The notes under the pieces: generated by a model
Seen by the model: the letters and a program-made list of their open reading frames with translations, nothing else
Database searches by the model: none
Told to the model about the DNA's origin: nothing
Shown: piece by piece, positions 8,469-15,601 of the stretch
How the letters are laid out: every line of letters starts with the position of its first letter
Position numbering within the stretch: position 1 is the stretch's first letter
Position numbers and translations under genes: made by a program
Assembly: GCA_937925855.1 (NCBI GenBank)
Contig: CALAMO010000032.1
Coordinates: forward strand, 1 to 37,170
Source of the DNA: an uncultured Thiotrichaceae bacterium
Lineage (GTDB): Bacteria > Pseudomonadota > Gammaproteobacteria > Thiotrichales > Thiotrichaceae
Direction: 5' to 3'
Length of the DNA stretch: 37,170 bases

Positions 8469-9641
8469 TTAGTAACGTAATTCATTCATTCCAGCTTCTA
8501 GTCCATTTACAGTGAGTGGATACATGCGACCTTCGATCAGCTGGTGAATCATTTGGGTGCTCTGTGTGTAGTTCCAGTGCTGTTCTTGCTCCGGGTTTAG
8601 CCAAATAAGCCTGTTGAATTTCTTCGTGATTCGCTGCATCCACAGTGCGCCGGGTTCCGCGTTATAGTATTCAATACTGCCGCCAGTGTGGCTGACTTCC
8701 CACGGTGCCATTGCCGCATCGCCGACAAAAATAATTTTATAATCAGTACCATAAGTATTAATAATGTCTTGCGTAGCGAAACGCTCCTGGTTGCGGCGCT
8801 GATTATTTTTCCATACGTGGTCATAAATGAAATTATGAAAGTAGAAGTATTCGAGGTGTTTGAACTCCGCAGTCGCTGCGGAAAACAATTCTTCGCAGGT
8901 GCGGATGTGGTCGTCCATTGAGCCACCCACATCAAGGAAGAGTAATACCTTCACCGCATTATGCCTCTCTGGCACCATCTTAAGGTCAAGGTAACCGGCA
9001 TTACGGGCGGTGCAGTGAATCGTATCGTCTAGGTCTAGCTGGTCGGCTGCTCCTTCGCGTGCGAACAAGCGTAACCTCCTTAATGCAACGTTAATGTTAC
9101 GTGCGCCCAGTTCCCGACTGGGGTCTAAATCGCGAAACTGACGTTTTTCCCACACTTTTGAGGCGCTGCGGTTAGCGCTCTCACCGCCAATGCGGATACC
9201 ATCGGGGTGATAGCCGGAATGCCCGAAGGGAGAAGTGCCGCCGGTACCTATCCATTTATTGCCGCCCTGATGGCGTTTTTCTTGTTCAGCCAAGCGCTGC
9301 TTGAACGCTTCCAGCAGGGCCTCTGGGTCAGTAAAACCTTGTGCTTGCAGGCGTGCGATTTGCTCTGCACTTAAGGTGTCGGCCCGCAGCCAGTTTGCTG
9401 GGATCAGTGTATCCAAGGTACCGTCAGACGCTGTGACCCCCTGCATAAAGTGACCAAAAGCCAGATCAAAGCGATCGAAGTTTTTTTCATCCTTCACCAG
9501 GCAAGTGCGCGCCAGCGCATAAAATGCTTCGGTATCTGCAAAAGCCATCCCGCTTTGCAAGGCGCTAAGAAAGTCCAGAAACTCGCGGGTGGAGACCGGT
9601 AATTCATGACTTTTTAAGGTATAAAAAAAATTAATCAGCAT
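8469..9641 (-). CDS. VWA domain protein, CoxE-like (partner of MoxR)
   Basis: A 390-aa cytoplasmic protein of the CoxE-type VWA family. The N-terminal half (residues 1-200) is helical with a Gly-rich linker (GGNKWIGTGGTSPFGHSGYHPDG). It is followed by the VWA fold, whose metal site reads LLFLDVGGSMDDH (Asp237, Ser241); DxGGS replaces the textbook DxSxS, which is usual for this subfamily. Later elements are KIIFVGDAAMAPWEV and RLIWLNPE. The gene starts 9 nt after the stop of the MoxR gene, so the two form a conserved MoxR-VWA pair. Such pairs act as chaperone-like assembly or metal-insertion factors; the client here is unknown. Confidence 0.92.
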   Translation of the reverse strand: MLINFFYTLKSHELPVSTREFLDFLSALQSGMAFADTEAFYALARTCLVKDEKNFDRFDLAFGHFMQGVTASDGTLDTLIPANWLRADTLSAEQIARLQAQGFTDPEALLEAFKQRLAEQEKRHQGGNKWIGTGGTSPFGHSGYHPDGIRIGGESANRSASKVWEKRQFRDLDPSRELGARNINVALRRLRLFAREGAADQLDLDDTIHCTARNAGYLDLKMVPERHNAVKVLLFLDVGGSMDDHIRTCEELFSAATAEFKHLEYFYFHNFIYDHVWKNNQRRNQERFATQDIINTYGTDYKIIFVGDAAMAPWEVSHTGGSIEYYNAEPGALWMQRITKKFNRLIWLNPEQEQHWNYTQSTQMIHQLIEGRMYPLTVNGLEAGMNELRY

Positions 9642-9650
9642 GGCGTGATC

Positions 9651-10496
9651 TTAGCGCTGGCTGCGGGCGTGCATAAAGGCCAGCTTTTCCAATAAACTAA
9701 CATCCCGTTCATTCTTAATCAGCGCGCCGTGTAGCGGTGGAATGGCCTTGCGCGGGTCGCTTTCCTGCAACACCTGCTCCGGTAAGTCATCGGATAATAA
9801 GAGTTTCAGCCAGTCGATGAGCTCAGAGGTGGACGGTGGTTTCTTCAGGCCCGGCACCTCACGTAGCTGGAAAAATGTTTGCAGCGCACTATCGACCAGT
9901 GTTGATTTAATGCCGGGAAAATGTGCCGCTACAATCTGCTGCATGGTATTTTTATCTGGGAAGTTGATAAAGTGGAAAAAGCAGCGGCGCAGAAAGGCAT
10001 CGGGCAATTCTTTTTCATTATTACTGGTGATAATAATAATGGGGCGTTGCTCTGCGCTGATGGTTTCACCGGTTTCGTACACATGGAACTGCATACGATC
10101 CAGCTCTAGCAGCAGGTCATTGGGGAACTCAATATCTGCCTTATCGATTTCATCAATCAGCAGAACAGCCTGCTGCGCGCTGCTGAACGCTTCCCACAGT
10201 TTACCTTTTTTAATGTAGTTTTTAATGTCGTGTACTTTGCTGTCGCCTAACTGCGAGTCGCGTAACCGTGATACCGCGTCGTATTCGTATAGACCCTGTT
10301 GCGCTTTAGTGGTTGATTTGATGTGCCATTGGATCAGCGGTTTGCCGAGGGATGCCGCAACTTCTTCCGCTAATAAGGTTTTACCAGTGCCGGGTTCACC
10401 CTTGATCAAAAGTGGGCGTTCGAGTGTGATCGCGGCGTTGACCGCAAGCTGTAGATCGGGGGTGGCGATATAGTTTTTGGAACCGGTGAAGCTCAT
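9651..10496 (-). CDS. MoxR-family AAA+ ATPase
   Basis: A 281-aa AAA+ ATPase of the MoxR class. Walker A is GEPGTGKT (residues 33-40), Walker B LLIDEIDKAD (about 112-121), followed by the MoxR-type ETGETISAEQRPIIIITSNNEKELPDAFLRRC run (about 139-170) that contains sensor 1 and the arginine finger. ATP-driven remodelling is expected, together with the VWA protein encoded 9 nt downstream. It is divergent from the TIR gene and is separated from it by 146 bp. No Shine-Dalgarno sequence is visible upstream of the ATG (the sequence there reads CCTCCTC). A role with the TIR gene is not supported: composition and orientation differ. Confidence 0.93.
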   Translation of the reverse strand: MSFTGSKNYIATPDLQLAVNAAITLERPLLIKGEPGTGKTLLAEEVAASLGKPLIQWHIKSTTKAQQGLYEYDAVSRLRDSQLGDSKVHDIKNYIKKGKLWEAFSSAQQAVLLIDEIDKADIEFPNDLLLELDRMQFHVYETGETISAEQRPIIIITSNNEKELPDAFLRRCFFHFINFPDKNTMQQIVAAHFPGIKSTLVDSALQTFFQLREVPGLKKPPSTSELIDWLKLLLSDDLPEQVLQESDPRKAIPPLHGALIKNERDVSLLEKLAFMHARSQR

Positions 10497-10586
10497 GAGG
10501 AGGGGCTCGCTGTGCAGTTGAAATTTTTTGTATTGTACAAATTTTATTTTAAGACCATAAGTATTTATTGGAAAAGAGGGGGCACC

Positions 10587-10616
10587 TCAACAAAAAAGAA
10601 CGGTAATGGATATAAT
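10587..10616 (+). promoter_or_regulatory. candidate sigma70 promoter of the TIR/SPOR operon
   Basis: A perfect TATAAT -10 lies at 10611-10616, with TCAACA (4 of 6 matches to TTGACA) at 10587-10592 and an 18-bp spacer. The predicted transcript would start near 10623, about 20 nt before the ATG at 10643. The position is correct for the AT-rich operon; activity is inference. Confidence 0.5.
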
Positions 10617-10642
10617 GTACCAAGTCACCATGAATTTTAGAA

Positions 10643-11506
10643 ATGATGCCCATGCCCCAGGTCTTTATCAGTTACGCCCGTGATGATGGAGTTGGAGAAC
10701 AACTCGCAGCTAACGTGCGTGAGAAATTAGAGCACGCTGGAATAATTGTATTTCATGATATTAAGAGTATAGATGTGGGTGATACTTGGCTTAATGAGCT
10801 AAATTCTGCTTTAGCTTCTTGCCAGGCTATGGTGCTTATCATTTCTAAAAAGGCTTGTGCCTCTTCATGGGTTCAAAATGAATTCAGTGTTGCTCAAGAA
10901 AGAGGGATTCTTATAATACCTATACTATCTGAGAAAATCAGCCTTCCTTTGTGGGTGAGACACTTGCAGGTTTTGGACTTCAGTCAAAATGAAAGCTGGC
11001 GAATTTTGATCAATAAAGTAGAAAAACATTTGAATCATGAGTCAAGTGATGTTGAGGATTCTAAAAGTATTGCTAATAATGGAGTTCTTCTGGGTTTTTT
11101 AACTAAAGTTGTTCGTGCTAAAAATAAAGTGGCATGGGGTTTGGTTTTTGCTGCTATTAGTGCTTTTTTTGCTGTGACAGGGCCTTTGCCCAGTCTATTT
11201 AATAAGCCTTCGAATGGTGTGGCGGTGATTAAAACAGAGGAAGAGTATGAAGGTATTGCAAAAGTTGAAATTACAGGCTATGTTTTGGATAGGGTATTGG
11301 AAAGTGGTATTTACAAGGTTAACGTTGAGTTGTTTGATACTTCTCTGTCTTCGACTACAGATGAAACAGGGTTTTTTTCTATTGTAGGTGAAGCGGTACT
11401 CTCTAAAAAAATGTTAGTCTTAAAATTGCCAAATGGCAAAGTGATCACAGAAAAATTGGATCGCATAAAAATTTTAGATAAGAAAATTTATGTTGAATGG
11501 CCCTAA
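10643..11506 (+). CDS. TIR domain - transmembrane - beta-sandwich protein
   Basis: A 287-aa protein with three parts. Residues ~4-130 form a TIR domain: QVFISYARDD, then DVGDTWLNELNSALASCQ, MVLIISKKA, and SSWVQNEF, where Trp76 and Glu80 occupy the place of the catalytic W-x-x-x-E region of NAD-cleaving TIRs such as SARM1. Residues ~163-182 are a hydrophobic helix (VAWGLVFAAISAFFAVTG). Residues ~205-287 resemble a carboxypeptidase-regulatory-like beta-sandwich (ITGYVLD, STTDETGFFSI). Positive charge before the helix (RAKNK) predicts a cytoplasmic TIR and a periplasmic C-terminus. There is no strong Shine-Dalgarno sequence; the second Met codon directly follows. The composition is clearly AT-rich relative to neighbours. 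The gene is followed 12 nt later by the SPOR gene. Anti-phage or envelope-stress function is inference. Confidence 0.85.
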   Translation: MMPMPQVFISYARDDGVGEQLAANVREKLEHAGIIVFHDIKSIDVGDTWLNELNSALASCQAMVLIISKKACASSWVQNEFSVAQERGILIIPILSEKISLPLWVRHLQVLDFSQNESWRILINKVEKHLNHESSDVEDSKSIANNGVLLGFLTKVVRAKNKVAWGLVFAAISAFFAVTGPLPSLFNKPSNGVAVIKTEEEYEGIAKVEITGYVLDRVLESGIYKVNVELFDTSLSSTTDETGFFSIVGEAVLSKKMLVLKLPNGKVITEKLDRIKILDKKIYVEWP

Positions 11507-11518
11507 AGGTGAATGTAT

Positions 11519-12184
11519 ATGAAAGTAGTATTATTTTTTCTTTTTATGGTATTTGTTGGTAACGCACTAGCTAATGATTATACGCTTAAAGGTCGTGTTT
11601 TAGCTTATGGGTCTAATGGTGAAGAAGTGCCTTTGCCGGATGTTGAACTCTCTGTTTTATACCGAAAGATCAAGCCATCTCGTACTAATGTTAAAGGTGA
11701 GTTTGCATTTGAATTTGACAAGTATCGCTACAAAGGAAAAGTGACACTTTCTGGCAGGAAGATAAAATTAGTTGTTAATGAACCTGGATGGGTTGTTGCA
11801 ACACCTCATAATGGTGAGTTTTTTCTACCAAAGGATTTGGATAACGAGCCTTTGATTGTTCGTGTTGTCTCTAATAATTCAATGATGTCTGTTGGTTCGT
11901 TGAATGCGAGATTTAGTGCAAAGAATCCTATCGAACGTGATTCTACACCTAAGTATGTTTTGCAAGTTTTCTACACAAACGATAGAGGTAATGCCGTTGC
12001 AATAAAGAGTGACTTGGAATCTAGGAATTATACACCATTTATAACTAATCTTTTCGAAGATGGGCAGCTCTTTTTTAAGGTTTTTGCTGGGCGTTTTATG
12101 AATTACCATGAGGCACAGAGAAATAAGGTTTTATTGATGCATTATGGTTATAATGATGCTTTTGTTAGGCCGCTCTCAAAATAG
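11519..12184 (+). CDS. secreted beta-sandwich/SPOR domain protein
   Basis: A 221-aa protein with a signal peptide at residues 1-18 (VVLFFLFMVFVGNALA, cleavage before ND). Residues ~22-118 resemble the same carboxypeptidase-regulatory-like beta fold seen at the C-terminus of the TIR protein (YTLKGRVLAYG, DVELSVLYRK, TNVKGEFAFEF). Residues ~144-218 form a SPOR-type domain: YVLQVFYTNDRGNAVAIKSD near 146-165, then GQLFFKVFAGRFMNYHEAQ. SPOR domains bind glycan strands lacking stem peptides, so the protein should sit on peptidoglycan. The ATG at 11513 lies too close to AGGTG; the ATG at 11519 has 7 nt spacing and opens directly on the signal peptide. It is cotranscribed with the TIR gene; both are AT-rich. 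Confidence 0.82.
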   Translation: MKVVLFFLFMVFVGNALANDYTLKGRVLAYGSNGEEVPLPDVELSVLYRKIKPSRTNVKGEFAFEFDKYRYKGKVTLSGRKIKLVVNEPGWVVATPHNGEFFLPKDLDNEPLIVRVVSNNSMMSVGSLNARFSAKNPIERDSTPKYVLQVFYTNDRGNAVAIKSDLESRNYTPFITNLFEDGQLFFKVFAGRFMNYHEAQRNKVLLMHYGYNDAFVRPLSK

Positions 12185-12379
12185 AATTTACTAATATTGA
12201 GTCTGATGTTGCGGGTCTTTTTGGAAGAGGTGTCTTATTGTTTGAGTTATAAGTTATATGGTGTTGTGATTTAATGAAGTGTTTTAGAAATTTTTATTTT
12301 TATATTTGATCTCATAGGAAAATCTCAGCGAATATTAATTAACTGATACATTATTAAACTAAAATTATTGAGCACGATA

Positions 12380-14335
12380 ATGCTGGAAAAATTCCTCGCT
12401 TCGCTGGTTAACCCCGCCGACTTTGGCCCCATCGAGCAGCCGCCGCGTGACACGCTGGCGTTTTTTAAATACTACATCTATCCGATTCGGTATTTGCTGC
12501 TTATTACGCTCATTATTTCGGGCATTGCCACCGGTACCGAGCTACTGCTCTATGTGTACCTCGGCCAAATTGTGGATTGGATGAGCCACAATAAACCCGG
12601 ACAGTTTTTTGAGCAGTACACTCCCGCGCTGCTAATGATGCTGGCCGTGGCGATGTTTATCCGTCCCGTAGCCCTGTTGATGGTGCGGGGCTTGGTTACC
12701 TTTGCGCTGACCGTCGGTTGGGGCAATACGATACGGTGGCATAATCAGCGCTACGTGGTGCGCCAGAGCCTGACTTATTTTCAGAATGATTTCGCCGGGC
12801 GCATTGCACAAAAGGTGATGCAAACCGGACATTCCGCGCGTGAGGCCGTGCTGAATGTGGTCGATGGGCTGTGGCTTCTGGTGGTTTATCTCATTGGCAT
12901 TTTCTGGCTGTTTTTGGAAATGGACTGGCGTTTATTGTTGCCGGTGCTGCTGTGGATTGTCGGGTATATCATTGTTATTGTTATCCAAGTGCCGCCGGTG
13001 CGTGGTCGCTCAGCGACTTTGTCAGAGTCTAATTCTCAGTGGCTGGGGCAGGTAGTAGACAGCTATTCTAATATCCAGTCGGTTAAATTGTTCGCCACGC
13101 CTGAACTGGAAGATGAGCACACCGGCAGCTACATGCAGGCGCACACTGATGCGTTTTATGCGCTGATGTGGTCGATTTTCCAGATGACCGCGTCGCTGGT
13201 GACGCTGAATACCCTGCTGATTGTGAGCACGGCGGGAGTGTCTATTTATCTGTGGCAGGCGGGTGAGGTGTCTATCGGCGCGATTACGATTGCGAACGCA
13301 ATTATTATGCGCGTCAACCAGATGTCTGGCTGGATATTGCGTACTATTACGTCGATGTTTGAGCACATCGGTACCGTGCAAAATGGTATCGAAACCATTG
13401 CGCAGGACAATCAGGTGGTCGATCAGCCTGCGGCACCTGCGCTGCGGCTCACGCACGGGGAAATTCATTATCAGCAGGTAAACTTTGCTTACAATACTGC
13501 GCGCCTCGAACAAGGTGCACAGCCTAAACAAGGGGTGTTTGCTCCACGTAATGTGGCTGCAGATGATAAGTTGGGCAAGGCTGCTGCTGTGAATAGTGTG
13601 ATGCATGACTTTAATCTGTTGATCAAGCCCGGTGAAAAAATTGGAGTGGTCGGACGTTCGGGCGCAGGTAAGTCGACCTTGGTGAACTTGTTGCTACGCT
13701 TTCATGATGTCAGCAGTGGGTCAATTAGGATTGATGGGCAGAACATTGCAGCAGTCACTCAGGACAGCTTGCGTTCGCAGATTGCGATGGTGACGCAGGA
13801 TACGGCGCTGTTACATCGCTCGGTACGCGATAATATCCGCTATGGCCGCCCGGAGGCGAGCGCGGCTGAAATCGAGCAGGCCGCGCGGTTAGCGGGGGTT
13901 GATCAGTTTATTGACCAGCTAATGGATCCAAAAGGGAATCGTGGTTTTGATGCTTTGGTGGGGGAGCGCGGCGTCAAGTTGTCTGGCGGCCAGCGTCAGC
14001 GCATTGCGATTGCGCGGGTGATCCTAAAAGACGCGCCGATTCTTATTTTGGATGAGGCCACCTCAGCCCTTGATTCTGAGGTGGAGGCGGTGATCCAGAG
14101 TCGCCTGACGACGCTCATGCAGGGTAAAACGGTTATTGCGATTGCGCATCGCCTATCTACGATCGCGGCTATGGATCGGCTGATTGTGATGGATGATGGC
14201 CAGATTATTGAGCAGGGTACGCATGCTGATTTGCTGGCAGCACAGGGCCTGTATGCAAAATTATGGGCGCGCCAGTCCGGTGGGTTTTTAGATCTCGGGC
14301 AAGTTGTCTCAGGATCGCAGGTTGCGCCAAAATAA
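12380..14335 (+). CDS. ABC exporter, fused permease-ATPase
   Basis: Half-transporter of about 651 aa, type IV exporter fold (MsbA/ABCB-like). Six membrane helices occupy roughly residues 35-315. The ATPase follows with Walker A GRSGAGKST (425-433), signature LSGGQRQR, Walker B ILILDEATSALDSE and the switch His in AIAHRLSTI. A ~30-residue insertion (EQGAQPKQGVFAPRNVAADD and following) interrupts the start of the ATPase between the A-loop strand (VNFAYN) and the strand before Walker A. The frame runs back to a TTG at 12368, but the ATG at 12380 is chosen; neither has a good ribosome binding site. It functions as a homodimer by family; the substrate is unknown. Codon use is like the chromosome, unlike the AT-rich pair upstream. 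Confidence 0.93.
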   Translation: MLEKFLASLVNPADFGPIEQPPRDTLAFFKYYIYPIRYLLLITLIISGIATGTELLLYVYLGQIVDWMSHNKPGQFFEQYTPALLMMLAVAMFIRPVALLMVRGLVTFALTVGWGNTIRWHNQRYVVRQSLTYFQNDFAGRIAQKVMQTGHSAREAVLNVVDGLWLLVVYLIGIFWLFLEMDWRLLLPVLLWIVGYIIVIVIQVPPVRGRSATLSESNSQWLGQVVDSYSNIQSVKLFATPELEDEHTGSYMQAHTDAFYALMWSIFQMTASLVTLNTLLIVSTAGVSIYLWQAGEVSIGAITIANAIIMRVNQMSGWILRTITSMFEHIGTVQNGIETIAQDNQVVDQPAAPALRLTHGEIHYQQVNFAYNTARLEQGAQPKQGVFAPRNVAADDKLGKAAAVNSVMHDFNLLIKPGEKIGVVGRSGAGKSTLVNLLLRFHDVSSGSIRIDGQNIAAVTQDSLRSQIAMVTQDTALLHRSVRDNIRYGRPEASAAEIEQAARLAGVDQFIDQLMDPKGNRGFDALVGERGVKLSGGQRQRIAIARVILKDAPILILDEATSALDSEVEAVIQSRLTTLMQGKTVIAIAHRLSTIAAMDRLIVMDDGQIIEQGTHADLLAAQGLYAKLWARQSGGFLDLGQVVSGSQVAPK

Positions 14336-14684
14336 TGTCACTCCGCACGATTTGAACACATAATATTGTCACTAAACTCATTTCATACCAGCACTGTCAC
14401 TCTATTGGCACTTGTCGCCTGTGCTGCGTCATTAATTGACAGCAGGCGACGCTGGCTGTCGCATCTGTTGTCCGCTGGTTTTATTTTAAATTTCCATATT
14501 ATCAAAGAGTTGTATAAATATCTTGGCTTGGCACACGGTTTGCAAGTAGATAAACAACAATAAAACGACAATAAGAAAATAAAATAATAAAAACTATAAA
14601 ATAAACCAATAATAATAAAAACCGCAAGCCCCGAGGCCGAACAACACTATCCCCTGTTTACCTGTTGTGACGCCTATTTCAGTC

Positions 14685-14706
14685 CTCCCCCCTTCATCGG
14701 GGGGAG
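14685..14706 (+). other. perfect hairpin in intergenic region
   Basis: CTCCCCCC (14685-14692), loop TTCATC, GGGGGGAG (14699-14706). No T run follows on either strand, so it is not an intrinsic terminator by itself. Confidence 0.6.
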
Positions 14707-14749
14707 TTCACTGAGAGCAACGATTACCCTTTGTTGCAAGCCCTAATAT

Positions 14750-14776
14750 CAGCCTCGTTCTGCGGGGCTGCTTTTT
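14750..14776 (+). terminator. intrinsic terminator, plus strand
   Basis: CAGCCTC (14750-14756) pairs with GGGGCTG (14764-14770; one G-T pair) around loop GTTCTGC, followed by CTTTTT. It lies ~415 nt beyond the ABC exporter stop and ~100 nt before ugpQ, so it ends either a long exporter transcript or an unannotated RNA. Confidence 0.6.
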
Positions 14777-14874
14777 ACCATTGTTGCACCATAAAATTTT
14801 GCGCGTTCAAGCCATTTCTGTGAATTAACGATTGTGGTAAAGTTTTCGTGTAAGTCGTAAAAAGACGTATTTCT

Positions 14875-15576
14875 ATGCAAAAAACTGATTTATTGTGCAT
14901 TGGGCATCGCGGTGCCATGGGGCATGCACCTGAAAACACGCTGGCCTCCATTCGCAAAGCGCTGGAACTGGGTGCGCCGTGGATCGAGGTCGATGTTTAC
15001 AGCGTCGATGGCCAACTTTTGGTGTTTCACGACGATCGCCTGGACAAAAAAACCGATGGTCAAGGTTATATCCAGGAGCAGTCCTTCGAATACCTGCGCT
15101 CATTGCAAGTAAAAAATAGCGACCAGCATATCCCCACGTTGCAAGAAGTGTGCGAGCTAGTCGCCGGGCGGGCTGGTCTCAATGTCGAGCTGAAAGGGGT
15201 GGGCACAGCCCAGGCAGTGAGTGAACTGCTGGAACGGCTGATCAATCAGGGTTGGTCGCGTGAACAATTCTTAGTCTCTTCTTTTAATCACCGTGAACTC
15301 CTGGCCTTTAGAGAAATCAATGCGGCAATCCGGGTTGGGGTACTGCACTACTGCCTGCCAGTAGATGATGCTAAGTGGGCGGAGGACTTAGGCGCGTACT
15401 CGGTGAATCCGTCGCTGGAGTTTATTGACCAGCGCTTCGTCGATGACGCGCACCGCCGTGGGCTAAAAGTGTATGTTTATACCGTGAATCACCCTGAGGA
15501 CATTGCGCGCATGCTTAAGCTAGGGGTGGACGGAATGTTCACCGATTATCCTGAGCGCGTGTTGCAGGCTGCATAG
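14875..15576 (+). CDS. ugpQ: glycerophosphodiester phosphodiesterase
   Basis: Hydrolyses glycerophosphodiesters to glycerol 3-phosphate and an alcohol; cytoplasmic (no signal peptide). The 233 residues carry the full GDPD signature: GHRGAMGHAPENT (His11, Glu at PENT), IEVDVYSVDG (metal-binding Glu and Asp), HDDRLDKKTDG (catalytic His), NVELKG, then SSFNHREL and the C-terminal DGMFTDYPE. Length and content match UgpQ of E. coli. No good Shine-Dalgarno sequence precedes the ATG. It is convergent with ygiQ (25 bp apart) and shows no operon partner; no ugp transporter genes are present in the window. Confidence 0.94.
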   Translation: MQKTDLLCIGHRGAMGHAPENTLASIRKALELGAPWIEVDVYSVDGQLLVFHDDRLDKKTDGQGYIQEQSFEYLRSLQVKNSDQHIPTLQEVCELVAGRAGLNVELKGVGTAQAVSELLERLINQGWSREQFLVSSFNHRELLAFREINAAIRVGVLHYCLPVDDAKWAEDLGAYSVNPSLEFIDQRFVDDAHRRGLKVYVYTVNHPEDIARMLKLGVDGMFTDYPERVLQAA

Positions 15577-15601
15577 CGAGCGGTCTGTCCTCGACCTTGG
15601 G

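Larger units (their letters stand above)
14336..14874. other. 539-bp gene-poor interval with structured 3' half
   Basis: No convincing gene. The first part (to about 14555) has only weak short frames in both directions. About 14560-14625 is extremely A-rich on the plus strand. The segment 14630-14776 is GC-richer and contains a perfect 8-bp hairpin (14685-14706) and an intrinsic terminator (14750-14776). An A/T-rich promoter-like tract followed by structure and a terminator would fit a small RNA, but I recognise no known RNA family here (not 6S, 4.5S, tmRNA or RNase P by eye). Confidence 0.5.

Noticed and set aside
8469-10496. MoxR-VWA pair as part of the TIR system.
   Set aside because: It is on the opposite strand with chromosomal composition, and MoxR-CoxE-type pairs are common housekeeping neighbours.
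14366-14563. Small plus-strand frame of 65 codons in the gap after the exporter.
   Set aside because: No ribosome binding site or recognisable pattern; an equally long frame exists on the other strand.
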